The notes under the pieces are model-generated. The model made no database searches. It saw nothing but the letters and a program-made list of their open reading frames with translations, and was not told the DNA's origin. A program made the translations under genes and the position numbers. Source: Homarus americanus (taxonomy: Eukaryota; Arthropoda; Malacostraca; Decapoda; Nephropidae). From it: 64,000 nt of DNA. The stretch lies in assembly GCF_018991925.1 (NCBI RefSeq), contig NW_024722158.1, forward strand, positions 3,627,905-3,691,904. Direction: 5' to 3'. Numbering within the stretch: position 1 is the first letter of the stretch; each line of letters begins with the position of its first letter. Of this stretch, positions 35,850-48,628 are shown one piece after another.

Positions 35850-36300
35850 TTCGTTTTCTGCAGACATTCCTCTTACAAAATAAGGTCCCATATATCTCTC
35901 TGGTCCCTTCGCACAACCTTGCATCACGCTTTAGCAGTGAGCCAATCCTCAAAAATCATCCACACGAGGATCACTGCTCTCCAATTGTCCATCTTCATTT
36001 CAAGTTCCCTTAAACCCATCCCTCCATATCCTTCCCGATCTTCCCTTCTCCTTCCTACCACACACACAAACCTCTGAATTACTCCAACTTCTTAGCAATT
36101 TTTCAGTTCCCCTTCATTCAACATGTTCATACCACCTCATCAGTACATAATTCATTCTCTCCTTGACACTGTGTATTTTCTATTCTTTGCATCCCACTAA
36201 TTCCCATTTTATTCTTAAGCACACAAGTTCTGTTACTTTTATTATGCTCCTTCCTCTTGCATCCTGTCTTTGCTTCAGACCAAACTGAAAAATAGATCAG
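35850..36300 (-). pseudogene. Decayed LINE endonuclease-reverse transcriptase C-terminus
   Basis: Minus-strand translation gives an interrupted protein. It has the usual C-terminal layout of arthropod endonuclease-RT LINEs: a Lys/Arg-rich stretch with GISGMQRIENTQ (the MRGLRSICGVxxxDRIRNE region), then GRSGRIWRDGFKG (the GRPxxRWxDGV block), then a DQRDIWDLIL-like end. At least three stops and frame changes lie within it. The assignment rests on remembered family pattern, not on close identity. Confidence 0.4.
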
Positions 36301-36344
36301 GTCAGCTTTGCAGTAAATGGCAACTTTGGCATCAGCCGCTAGAC

Positions 36345-36568
36345 CAGGGGTGGGCAAAGTACGGCCCGCGGGCCACATTTGGCCCGCCAATTTATTTCTG
36401 TGGCCCGCCACTGCATTTGGCAATTAGAAAAAAAATTCTTATTAATTACAGAAAGGAAAATTTTGGAAGTTGGGTGGACATAGCAGCAATACACATTAAG
36501 TGTGTGGCCCGCAAAGTGTGCCACCATTCATGAAGTGGCCCTCCATCAAAAATAATTGCCCACCCCTG
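36345..36568. mobile_element. hAT-type MITE with 8-bp target-site duplication
   Basis: A 224-bp element with 13-bp terminal inverted repeats CAGGGGTGGGCAA, flanked by a perfect 8-bp duplication CGCTAGAC (36337-36344 and 36569-36576). TIR sequence and duplication length are those of the hAT superfamily. The interior is rich in GGCCCGC-type motifs typical of Charlie/Tip100-like non-autonomous copies and encodes nothing. It sits in Smox intron 2. Open frames crossing it are spurious. Confidence 0.9.
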
Positions 36569-39186
36569 CGCTAGACAATGAAAAGGCCGAGTAATTTTGT
36601 TTAATAGGAATGGAAAGTACTACCATAATGATGATGTTACAAAACATTGACAATGGCAAGAACATAATTATGTATTGCACCAAAAGGCCAACACATAATA
36701 TATGTAGGTTAAGAGTAATGACAAAACTTCCATAATGAGGTAAAAGTGATCAAAGCTGATATGTACAGTACAGTACTTACAAATTGAAAGGCTGATTTAT
36801 CCTCATATATGTAGAGTAGTTAAAATAACCCTTGTGCACTTAACAATAAAATGAACACACTAATGGGTACACTAGCCATGGTGGAACAAAGCTTTGGTGG
36901 ATTAGTTAGTTAGCATCATACCATGTGAGTGAAGTAACCCACAAGTCGAAGTATTAGGGGATTAGCACTAGTCCAATTTCCTGCTATACTTTTTGCCTAG
37001 TCTTTACTTCCCCCAATTTATACTAATCTCACCTCATTTCCCTTGCCCCTTCCTCCTGTCATGTAAACACATTTCAGTCTTAATTTTAGTTTTACAAACA
37101 ACAGATTGGGATTTCAGTGTCATTATTACTGGGTATTGTTATAACAGTTTCTCCATTCTTAATATGTCTTTTAATATGCTTAAGAACTATGAAAGACTTC
37201 TATTCATATCTACTTCACTTTTACTCCACCTAGTACTGTACAGTACAACATAAGATATCAAGATGTTGAGATTAATGAATTTGTTTATGACCAAGGCCTC
37301 CTCCATCCCCTCCTTGAAACCACATTATGGTTCGGTTCAGTGGTACACAACTATTAAGCAGAACTTGTTTATCACATAGAGATGGTACAAACATACACAA
37401 GTTGAAAACAGGCACATAAAGTGGCCTTGGTATTACAAACAAGGACAACACAAACCTTTTTTGACCACTCACAAAATGAATCAACCAACACAAATCTATC
37501 TTATCCTAATGAGCTTACAAAATCTTTTTAAAGTAATTACAGATGCATTTCGCTTCATTTCTAAAACCTTATTGTAAATTACACAGTCCCTCTCTCTCTC
37601 TCTAACACAATATAAAACAAAATTTTGCAACACAACTTAATTACAGCCATTGTCTTTCACCGCCTCAATGAGTATATCACCTTCAATTTGATATTTAAGT
37701 GATGGCTTTGTGGGGTCACTTACAGGGAGGATTGGTGCTGTTAATATCACTTACTGCTCACTTTCCTGACACCTCTAGAAATTGGGTAAATAACTTGGAA
37801 AATACAAGTAATTGCTGGAGATTTATACTGAAGCCTGGAGCTGGATTCAAAAGGAGAAAAAAAAAAACAGCAGGGATAATAAAGGAAGGAAGGAAGGAAC
37901 ATAAAAAAGCTTGCTGAAAAAACTAAAGATAATAAGATCCTGTTTGAGGCAGAATATGTGACAGAAAAGTGGACAGTGTGTAGGGAACTGTACTGTACAA
38001 TGATAGAGATAAAGCAGCAGTACAGTATAAAACAAAAAGGAAATACAGTATAAAATAGTAGAGATCATCTCTCTGATTATACAGTACATAATAGAACTAC
38101 AAATGGATAAGGCCAACAGTAAAAAAATACTGAAACTAAAAAAAATGAAACGATATTTGTAATTGTAGTAAAATATAATTGTATGCTCATCATTATGCAT
38201 AATACCCACTCTTACTGGGATTACATAATTTTAATTGTACTGTAATAAAAAATTAATATCTTGTAATTGAAAACTGCAATAGAAATCAACAAATTTAACT
38301 AGCCCTATGTTTAGTATACATATACTGTACAGTACAAGCATCAGGGTTTGTGTCAACACATTACCCAGTTAATTGTTGTTAATGCTGTCCAATAAATCTC
38401 TCATTACTTGAATTATTTCTTTCCTTCTGCATCAGTGCTGAGCTCACATACAGGATTCTCCAACATCCTGAACAAACGTGATGCAAAGAAGGTGGAAACG
38501 GGGGGGGCCTTGTAAACCCATGCCAAACACAGTGATAGGTCAATGGACAACACTAATAACAATATATGTACTGTACAGTACTGTATACAATCTAACACTT
38601 GGGCAGTAATTTTGAAAGCAATAAACATTTATATCTACCTACTGCAGTGAAAGGGTAAAAAATATAAAAATTATACAGTACTGAACAGTATTTCCAATCT
38701 GCAGTGAATGGGGAATATTTAGAAACATTTACAATCTGCAGTGAAACGGTTAAAAGGAATGAAATAAAGTATATTAAGTTAAATGGCAATAATCCCCAAG
38801 ATAACGAAGTCCAAAGTGACCTGCTGCAACTAAGACCTTGGTCCAAATAAGGATAAAAATGCAGTCTATCCCTAAAAGTGTGGAAGGCAAAATTTAAAAT
38901 TTTTACACTAAATGCAAAATATCAGAATTCTTATGAAATCTACTGCCCTCTCGATCAAACTGGAAATCCTAAGTAAAACTACGTTAGCTATGAGATGATT
39001 CAACATAATGCTAATTAGCTTCTAACAAATTCTTACATACAGTAGTACCAATAACTATGCAAAAATACCATTTACATACCCATGTTACACCATTAACACT
39101 TCCCATTATACACTATTTAGCAGTAATCCAACATATGCAAACATTCCTAACTCATTCATTTAAGTACTACAGTACTGTTTATACTA

Positions 39187-39537
<351 letters not shown>

Positions 39538-39572
39538 TTAAATCCAAGACCAAACACTTTTGAGGTGAGTGT

Positions 39573-39588
39573 ACTCTCTCTCTCACTC

Positions 39589-39624
<36 letters not shown>

Positions 39625-39654
39625 TCACTCTCTCTCTCTCTCTCTCTCTCTCAC
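39573..39654. repeat. (CT)n microsatellite
   Basis: About 80 bp of CT with CACT interruptions in Smox intron 1. Confidence 0.95.
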
Positions 39655-41402
39655 TTTCATTTTCACTCACAATCACAATTGTTGACATAAACTGGCACAC
39701 ATTCTGAAACAGCAGATGAACTGTACTTTTCCAACTCCAAGAAACATTGTAAGACATACTGTACAATAATCTGCATCTGTTTCTTATCAATGTTGTGGTA
39801 TATGTTTCTGAGTTATCCTATTACTGATACCTTTACTGTCTGTACTGAACAGTACAAGATAATCACTATCATTGCCTTATCAAAGTCTCAATGCATGTTA
39901 AGCGGTTGTCTTGACATTGAGAAGACCTTCAATCAATTTCCATGTTCTTAATAAATTACCTGTATAAATACATCGATATTAAAAGAAATCCTCTTACAAA
40001 TAATTCCCGCAGAAATTTAAATTGTCAAAGACTGAAAAGCGAAACAAGATCTATGTGCAAAATATGTTTCAGTTATGGAGACTAACATGCTAAACTAGAG
40101 AGATATGATGAAATGTGAAAGAGAAAGAGAGAAAAAGTGCCAGAATGAAAAAGAGGAAAAAGTTGAACTGGAAAATGAAACTGAAAGGATATGAGAAAGA
40201 GAATGTAAAGAGACGATATGAGAAATCACTAAAGAGAATGAAAAACATGTAGAAAAGAGAAAGAAAAAACGACAAAGAAAAGGACAGAGCAACAAATGAC
40301 ATCTACAAATTTTTTTTCGCTAAAATCAGCAAATGTGCATCGGCAGAAATGTAGGTTGAAAGCAGATGATAATTCATTTTCACTCGATTTTGCTGCCAGT
40401 GAGATATTTCAACTCCTGAGGCACTTCTGAACAACTTATTTGATTAGGTTTGAATTTATTTAAAAGATTCATACAATAAAAACATACAGACAAACATTTA
40501 CAGCAGACACCACAAAGAATATATAATGCTTATTTGCATTGTATACAATGCAGTCGTCATTATGTTTCTTGTTTATTTAATCTTATGCTGACTGGACTCT
40601 ACTGAGAATGTAACAATTCCATTCATAACAAAACATTACTCACAATGCCTAGAGGGTAAAAAATTTCCAAGTTTAGCATTGGCACCATAATAAATTCAGA
40701 ACCACAATTTTTTCACAACTTATTTTTTACAAGTATTTCACAAATCTATAATCTTCCAATGCATACTGTATAGTACAGTAATTACAGTATTTTTCTTTTT
40801 ATTACACCACTGCATATCCACCATCAGTGCTTAGACAAATTTAAGGAAACCTTCACAGACCAAGCTCTTGATTTTTATCTCAGACCACTGAGTAATAAAT
40901 ACAAGTTCAGCAGTGCTCAGTGGTTCATCACTGGTGTGGGAATTAATAGAAAAAGTAACTATGCAGTGGGAGGCTCCAGATTCAGTCTGTAAACTTGGCT
41001 ACCATAGAAAACAACAGCTACTCAACTTCACAATAAGACATGAAGGAGTTTTTTACGTTCTATGGCTCTACCCACTGGTGACAACCATTTCTTGTGCAAA
41101 CATTCATTACAGTATTTACATACAGTATAGCCCATTTCTCCCCCCTTCAATATTAATACCCCATACCATGGACAGGGTGTTAAAGAAGAGGGAAAATGTG
41201 GAGGTTAGGTTAGTACTTGTAACACTACTGCAATTTTTTTGTGTAGGGATCGGACGTTTGAAACATTGTAATCAGCAGCCGAGAAGTGAAAAAACACTTT
41301 AACCATATAAATTTATAAAAATAAGGTAAAATATTATGTTTTATGTGTTTTAACCCAGCAATTTCTCTCTTCAATGCTCTGTCCACTTTGTGGGGTATTA
41401 AG

Positions 41403-41472
41403 CTCTTCACTACGAGTACACAGCTTTTAATATTTTATTTGGATAACGCCAGACAATTTTTTTCAGCACAGA
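41403..41472. repeat. Dispersed repeat family B, copy 2
   Basis: TTCACTACGAGTACACAGCT, ATTTTATTTGGATAACGCC and TTCAGCACAG. Diverged copy of 29872-29942 in Smox intron 1. Confidence 0.4.
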
Positions 41473-41545
41473 TGGAATCCCATATATACAAGCAGGTGAT
41501 ATTGAAGGAGAAGTAGGCCATGACTAAAATATGAGTCATCTGCAC

Positions 41546-42243
41546 AAGAAGGTAATAGTGGAGGAGAGGGTCGGCTCCTGAAGGAGTTTATAGAATTTTG
41601 TCATATTTTCCACAGGTGTTGTTCCTTTAATATTCTTTCCCCTTCCGTTTATCTCTATCTATGGGCAGGGCATGGAAGAGGGAAATCATTACAGGGTAAA
41701 GCAGATCATAAGCCAGTAATTTCATGTCTCTCTGTGATTTGTACGCAAAGAATTAAATTTTTTTAATACCCTAAAAATTCCGCTGACATTTTCCCATGGC
41801 AATGTTTGTAGTCGTCGGCTCTTAAATTAAAATTCTGTGAATCTGTTCTTTGTAAACATTTACAAGTAATGACAGAGCCTCACATCGGGGATCGTCTTTT
41901 GTTTTAAAATCTTATAAGCTTTAGTTTCCTGGTTTTCTTGTTTATGGTCTGAGCAAATGTCTTTACTTTTCTTGTCTTGCACGTATAGTTTTTTTACCTA
42001 TTCTATGTATAAAGGATGAGATTCATAAAGGTGGGACGACATGCAAGTGTTCAAAATGCAGCAGAGAGGCGACAGTGAACCAAAATGTGTTCAAGTGCAT
42101 CAACAGATCATACTCCAACATCCACAAAAGACGTGCGTTGTCGTTTCCATGTTCTTGTTTAGTATCGTGCTGTTCCCTGTAAATAAATAAAATAACATCT
42201 ATAAACTCCTTTGGGCTCTAACTGTCTCCTCCACCATTATCCA
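41546..42243. repeat. Inverted-repeat pair in Smox intron 1
   Basis: About 43 bp at 41553-41595 (TGGAGGAGAGGGTCGGCTCC ... AAGGAGTTTATAG) recurs in inverse orientation at about 42197-42240 with a few changes, separated by about 600 bp. It is either the termini of one ~700-bp element or two opposing copies of a dispersed repeat. No duplication or transposase was found. Confidence 0.5.
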
Positions 42244-42965
42244 ATACAGTCATCACCAGTGCATAGAGAAATAAAACACCTCTGTAAACACCGTGGCTCG
42301 TTACTGGGTGGAGGGGCGGGTGTTTTCGATGTATTTACTGTTAACTGTGAATAACACACTTGAGGTGACTAAATTGTTTACAAACCAATTATTAAGGCGG
42401 CACCGATAACCTCAAGACATTACCGCCTACTATACCATCGCTAAATAAGGTGACGACAACAACAGTATACCAACAGTACCGTAATATCTACGACAGTCTT
42501 CATTATTGCTCGCGTTTAACCATTTTCTGTAGCATAGATCGTGACGATACATTTTTTTTAACGATAGGTCAACCAATACAAGAATCCCAGACAACTAAGC
42601 ATTGCTAATTTATGGATTGCAATACATAAGTTTGTGATAAATGTAAACATAACAGCACTGACACTCACTAGGGTAGAGTGGGCCAGAGTGACAGTCATAC
42701 AAGTAATATTGTCAATAGACCACACCATCCTACCTTGAGTGTCCTTTGTCTACTAAACTCTAACAAGGTGGTACAAACAACCCTTCGAGCTACCCAGGTA
42801 CACGAACGACCAAACTAAGTGTTGTTTGTCAAAGGTTAATGAATTAACCTGATGGAGTGGTGTGGATAAGCTTACTATTAATAGTTGTGGTAGTGTGGTA
42901 GGTTGAGAGGTAGCATGTGTGAGGTGTGGAGCGAGTGCCAGTCAGTGCCAAGGGCGAGGGTGTAC

Positions 42966-43159
42966 CTGGGGATGGTGATGCAGCGGGTGTTGGCGTCCTC
43001 GGTGGTCACGGCTGTCTCCAGCTCTTCCAGACCACCTGACTTTTTCAGTTTCTTCACTAGGCTCTTCACCGCCTTCTCACTCCATTTGTCCTCCCCTTCG
43101 CCCTTCTTAAAACTCAGCAGTCTCTTTACTACGGGCGGTGTAAAAGGCAACATAGACAT
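42966..43159 (-). CDS. Smox: Smad2/3 (Smox) exon 1: start codon and first half of MH1 domain
   Basis: First coding exon of a receptor-regulated Smad, the transcription factor phosphorylated by TGF-beta/activin type I receptors that moves to the nucleus with the co-Smad. It encodes residues 1-64 plus two bases of codon 65. The opening [15 protein letters not shown] and the helix [19 protein letters not shown] are near-identical to animal Smad2/3 as I know the family and differ from Smad1/5 and Smad4. Cys60 is the first of the four MH1 zinc ligands. The start is supported by an in-frame TAG at 43172-43174, five codons upstream, and by an A at -3. The exon ends CCCAG|GTAC, a good donor, after the conserved ITIP. 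This is the same place where I recall the vertebrate SMAD3 exon 1/2 boundary. The open frame running on to 42878 is intron read-through. Confidence 0.95.
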
Positions 43160-43430
43160 TTTCAGCGAGACCTACACGGCCGCCGCTGCCTGGTCTCCAC
43201 CACAGCACCAGGGGAGCCGATCAGTGTCACAAAATAAGAGGAGTGCCACGAAGCTAGCAGGGTGCCACGCTCACCAGCTGACCGCCTCTACAACTCATCA
43301 GGGGGCGACATGTTTGGGCCGCACTACCACCCTGCCAGACAGTACCCTTCCGCAGAGCCTAGTGCCAAGTCTACACTCCTCCGATTACCTTACCTTTCCT
43401 TGTCATCTGAATCTAAATTAGTTCTGGTTT
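43160..43430 (-). promoter_or_regulatory. Smox 5' UTR and probable core promoter region
   Basis: The stretch immediately upstream of the Smox start codon is GC-richer than the surrounding AT-rich DNA and holds several CpGs (for example around 43178-43188). No TATA box is evident near a plausible start site, and the exact transcription start cannot be placed. Plus-strand open frames crossing this stretch are antisense shadows of exon 1 and its leader. Confidence 0.35.
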
Positions 43431-46100
43431 ATGTGGGTGTGCTTTCTGCCTTAGACACGTTATTGGTGAATAACTTCTTACTCAATATACCTGATTGTTT
43501 TGATGTATTCCTCCGCACTTAAGAACATCGAAGTACAAAATATGTCATGCAACACTTGAGTCCGACTTTCTTTTATTGAAATTACTGCCTTCTGTAAGAG
43601 TAAACACTGTACTACATTGACTCAATTGTTAGATCTAAATTTGCTTTATTAAACACTATGCGGTATTAGTGATGACAATCTGTGTATCGGTAAAAAATAC
43701 GAGATAAATATAGGGCTAAATATTCCATTCCCTTCATGCGAGACTGAACGTGATCAATATACACCTGTACAGTATCGGGGACACCTCACTAAATCATAGA
43801 AGGCCTTTTATAATTCTTGTTTTCTTTACAACGTCTGTATATTCGTCGCCGTGATTAAATAATACAGAAATAACTACAGAAAATGACACACCAGGGATCC
43901 TGCAATAAACTGGCCAAGACTGTACAAAGAGTATTATCAATTAAATTATACCCACAACAGTATTATATCAGCTGTGGCAGTAATATGTTCTGATAAAGCA
44001 TAACTTACTGTACCGTATATATAACAATGAGAGTAACAAAAACAAACACCGTTAAATTATCGCACTGGTTACTGTACTTGTCAAACTCGTGTAATATTAC
44101 TTAGTCGCTGGTGTTCCCCCTGGTATAAGGCACACATATACTGAGCTATCATTTATCAAGTTAAGTATGTTGAAATGTGTCGAGTTTGTACCATCATTAA
44201 GTTACACAAAGACTTGGTCCGCCTCCAACACTTAATATAATATAAGATGAATTTATATACAGGAAATAAAGCTAAATGGTTCAAGTTGAATTTTTTATAC
44301 ATTCATTTAAGTTGTATACGTATACAACCCAAGTATTAAATAACAAGTCAGCACGCAAACTTAGATATGTTATATTTTGATTCTTATATATGAAAGCAGA
44401 ATATGACAATGCCTTTTATCTGTATATAATATTTCAAATTAAACCCGAGACAAAATATAGGCAAACTAATCTTCCATTTTTACGATAGTGAAGAACAATG
44501 AAAACTCCTGAAATCACGTCCTCGGCGCACGTAACCCATTCATTGCCTCGCGCATGTGTAAGGATTTATTTTCTTATTTCAAATAATAATTTTTTCACTT
44601 CTGGGTAATGAGTGTTCTTACTTCAACTATTCTAATTAGCAAGTAATGCATCTCATCACTGGTATCAATTAATCCCTTTACACGACTAATAACATGTAAG
44701 ATTGCAAACATATAAACATTTTGGCGGGAATATGATACGTCAATGTTACACCCTCGGGGGAGGTGGTTCAGCAGATTCTCAAGGGTTCGCACGTTAAATT
44801 CTTCCCCGAAATGGACGTGTGAGAATGCATCAAATTGGGTGAATTATGTTACGGCACAAAAATAGTCGTCAGTGTGCTGGATGAAACTTGTCCTCACTGA
44901 GGTGTAAACCCTGGACTTGCTATGCGCAACTTGTTCTAAGATAAGTTACGTATTATGTAAATAACATTGATTATATGTTAAAGGAATATCCTTCCTTCCT
45001 TAGGCTTTAGTAAGCCCCTTTATAATATTTATACTGTATATACTTGTCGCACTCGCCAGATGCTTCTGGTGTCATTGTACAGGGGTACCTAGTGACAGCA
45101 CTAGGATCCCGCTTCCTCTATCAAGGAATAAACAATTGAAATTGAAAAAATTGAATTGATAAGGTACGTGCAAATATACATTAGGTATGATTAGCTTATT
45201 AATGGTCATACAACAATAAATTGTGTATAGATCTGGACAAACAAAACAATATCATAGCGGATATACTGTATATTGAGCTAGGGACTACCAACATCCATCC
45301 ATCACATGGTCTCGCTGAGTGTAGGTCGCCCAAACATGAATGTGCAGCACCTTGCTTATACTATATATACACTTAACTTCTAATTAAGAAACTCTGGATA
45401 ACTACAATAAGTCCAGAAGCATCTGAACGATTTTTTTAATCAAAATCAGTACAAGAGAAGTTTTGTCCAGTGTTTCACAAAAACAAGTACTGTAAAGATA
45501 TCTACTGACCAAAGTATCCAAAGCAAGTTCTTGGGTACTTTATCTGACCGTATAAAGCATTTACATACTTTTCACATCAATTCCAACTGCATTTTGAATT
45601 TTCTCAAACAACAGATACACTGTGACTCAGACACGTTGCACATCATTTATGCTTAGTGTTAGTAGTCTTAGTGCAAGCACGTGGGAAATTAAAGGAGTCT
45701 TTAGAGCAGGAAGTTAAAATTTTAAACTCCTTCAACATAGAATTACTGTCCTTGTAAGTTCCCCTTAATTATCAATTTTGGAGGCCCCCCCCCCCAGCAT
45801 GATTTTGGTGCCCCTATAGGTCAGAGATAATCAGGCCACGGCGCGAATGGCCCCACCCGCAATCTGCTCAGACACTCCTCCAGTAATCTTGTTACTATGG
45901 CAAAAACCTGACGTCAAATGATTGCGGCTGAAGTTGCATAGATACCATGTGAGTGTCTGGTAAACTGAAGAGGTATATGGATGTACAGTACTGATGTTGG
46001 GCGATGACAATATTGCATGGTTAACATATTGTGTCTATTGGTATATCTAATGTTTTTGATACAATGTCACATTTAAGCTACCTTTAAACTGTGTGTACAA
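43431..46100. other. Smox upstream flank, no gene seen
   Basis: AT-rich unique DNA apart from the possible SINE-like element at 45040-45168 and a C-run at 45787-45798. Confidence 0.45.
45040..45168 (+). repeat. Possible SINE-like element with AT-rich tail
   Basis: A GC-moderate body (CTTCTGGTGTCATTG ... GATCCCGCTTCCTCTATC) runs into a tail of degenerate TTGAAATT units ending near 45165. The layout resembles a short retroposon with a simple-repeat tail. No promoter boxes or second copy were found in the window. Confidence 0.3.
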
Positions 46101-46680
46101 ATGACCTGCATTACCAGTGAAGAGAGAAGGCGACAACCAGAACTACGAGACTTGCTACTCATGTGTACCCCACATGTGAGGCTGCTCCACACTTCAGGAG
46201 GAAGAATCAACCCCACCAGGCACTCGAGATGTGATAAAGATTTTTGTTTTCACAACACTGGAAATAAAAAGGAAGCAAAAGAATTGTAGTTAAGAGAACT
46301 GTCAGGAGGTTTGGGCATAGGCAAGAAGTACAAGAAACCGAAGAATCGAAAAATGAGAGATTGTGCTTTAACGACCCGTGAAGAAAAAAGTCACCGATGA
46401 AATTGAAATGTTATTTGACATTGTCCACAAAGACGCCCTTAACATGATTCAGAATGAAGACGGCGTGTTTCTCAGGAGCCAACCAACTAACAGAAAGTGA
46501 AAAATGGCAGGAGTAAACAAGAAACTCGGTGAAATGGAGAACTTAAATCAGAAGAAGGGAGGAGTTTATGTGAAGAGTGGAAAAGGAAATTACGTGCCAG
46601 TCAGAAGCAGCAGAGACAAGTAGTGCAAGTGCATTAAAACAGATGTAACACCAACCCGGAAAAAATAGGGGAAAGTTACC
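46101..46680 (+). pseudogene. Decayed transposon-associated reading frame
   Basis: Several consecutive open segments in shifting frames. The clearest starts at 46384: KKVTDEIEMLFDIVHKDALNMIQNEDG, then after in-frame stops MAGVNKKLGEMENLNQKKGG. Spacing and motifs (LFDIxHxDAL...I..ED..FL and (G)xMAGVDxKL) resemble an uncharacterised Lys-rich protein family often met near arthropod and cnidarian transposons, as I remember it. In-frame TGA and TAG codons and a frame break upstream mark it as non-functional. Confidence 0.35.
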
Positions 46681-47331
46681 CGGATGTCCACAGAGTCCAA
46701 TGCTTTAAAGTCCCGAGGAGTTTCGGCTGTGACAATTATTTTTTTTCCAGATGGCCGCTGTCATGGATGAGAGGCGTTATACTACACACATAATCTATCA
46801 TATCTTGGTTATTGTATACGATATAAAGGTGTTTCTGGTTTCCTTACCCATGTTCTTGAGCATGAGGAAGCAAATTAAACCACCAGAAACACAATAGGGT
46901 GTACGCTAATTAACATAAACCAAAAGTGGTGTAAATTTCACGTATGAAGGTAATCAGTGCACCAGTCTCTGTATCCTCAGTCCACAGGTGATATTTTGTA
47001 CGCCAAGGAAACTCATATAACGTGATGTAGCTGCTCGGAAGCTTGACGTCGTTCCCTCACGCTGCTGGACAGGAGGTAAACAACAATGGTAAACACGTAT
47101 AATTGGGAATTCCAGCAAGAACCGTCAATTACGTCATGTTCTCGACTATCCTCACGTTGCTACATATCCGGTGGTGTGGGGAGCAGGAGAGACCTTCACG
47201 ATACAATAATAGCCTAAATAGAATACCGTGAAGATTAACCTTTATTGTAGGTTATTCCATCTAGATAGTGACCAACCTAACGTCTATTGTGTGGAAGATT
47301 TCCCTGAGGCTTTCAAGTGGATGATGTGACA
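46681..47331. other. No gene seen
   Basis: Unique sequence between the decayed frame and the next minisatellite. Confidence 0.45.
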
Positions 47332-47655
47332 CTAGACTGTAGATGATGATGTGGCACTAGACTGTAGATGATGATGTGACACTAGACTGTAGATGATGAT
47401 GTGGCACTAGACTGTACAGGTAGATGATGATGTGGCACTAGACTGTAGATGATGATGTGACACTAGACTGTACAGGTAGATGATGATGTGACACTAGACT
47501 GTAGGAAAGAGCTAAGACTGGTGTGACACTAGACTGTAGATGATGATGTGGCACTAGACTGTACAGGTAGATGATGATGTGGCACTAGACTGTAGATGAT
47601 GATGTGACACTAGACTGTACAGGTAGATGATGATGTGACACTAGACTGTACATAG
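47332..47655. repeat. 25/31-bp minisatellite
   Basis: GTGGCACTAGACTGTAGATG plus ATGAT (25 bp) alternates with a form carrying an extra CAGGTA (31 bp), about 12 units. A higher-order pattern of the two forms is visible. Confidence 0.92.
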
Positions 47656-47880
47656 TGTGTCAAACGGGAAAGAGCTAAGACTGGTGTTGACTGGTGGTGA
47701 CTAAGGGTAAACAGCTGTTAAGGTTGAGTGTGACTGTATCGAATCAGGATGAACTAAGTGGTAAGATCCAGTTACTCTCGTGGCCACATTTAGTTCCAGT
47801 CACTGTAGATCCCTCTTACACTATGTCCTCAACTGTGAGTGTCTTATAACCTGAGTTAATGTGGTCTATGTACCTCATAA

Positions 47881-47907
47881 CTCACACACACACACACACA
47901 CACACAC

Positions 47908-47956
<49 letters not shown>

Positions 47957-47998
47957 CACACACACTAACACACTCACTAACACACTCACTAACACACT
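47881..47998. repeat. (CA)n and ACACTA/CTCACTAA tract
   Basis: About 100 bp of CA interrupted by CTAA units. Confidence 0.95.
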
Positions 47999-48483
47999 AA
48001 TGCAACAACACACAATGAATATCACCACAACCCCTAATCACTACACTCTCCACAACACCATCACGATAAAATAACACACAACATATACCTACTTCACCAA
48101 GACAGTCCAGCACCCGGCACAACCACTAACCCACGTGGACCTACAGCAGGGAATGGTCAAGCATGTAGCTGGTCACCCTTCCTTCCCGAACTCGGAAACA
48201 CTAATCGGCATCCCAGTACAGGCAGGTTTTGCCCGGCTTATTTCCTATCGAGTTGCACTTGCTTGTGGTGTGTGGAGTATGGCGAGTGTTCCTGGATGGT
48301 TCTCACGCTCGTCAACACCATACCTACCTGGCCATATCACTGTTAATTATATATTCAGGTGAAATGTTTCCCTGTGATGGTTTGGTTTGTGTAAGTGGCC
48401 AGATATATGAGTTTAAATTCATTTTATCTATTCATAAAACCACGTATTTGGTACAGGTACAGGATCACCTGAAAATTAGCCCA
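47999..48483. other. No gene seen
   Basis: Unique DNA. Short plus frames at 48135-48498 have no family signature. Confidence 0.4.
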
Positions 48484-48530
48484 CTTAACCTAATCTAACC
48501 TCATCTAACCTAACCTAACCTAATCCAACA
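48484..48530. repeat. Interstitial telomere-like CCTAA run
   Basis: ACCTAACCTAACCTAATC and variants; a similar GGTTAGGTTAGG run lies at 48617-48628. Confidence 0.7.
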
Positions 48531-48628
48531 TTAAGACTAAGGGGCGGGGGGGGTCACTAGGATTAGGGATGGACCTTATTAGGACTGGAATTCACTGCAA
48601 AAGTTAGATAAATTTGGGTTAGGTTAGG

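Noticed and set aside
36270..36533. 87-codon frame across the MITE
   Set aside because: It crosses the MITE boundary and target duplication, so it cannot be an ancestral gene.
42903..43421. 172-codon plus frame over Smox exon 1
   Set aside because: Antisense shadow of exon 1 and the 5' UTR. The minus strand carries the conserved MH1 sequence.
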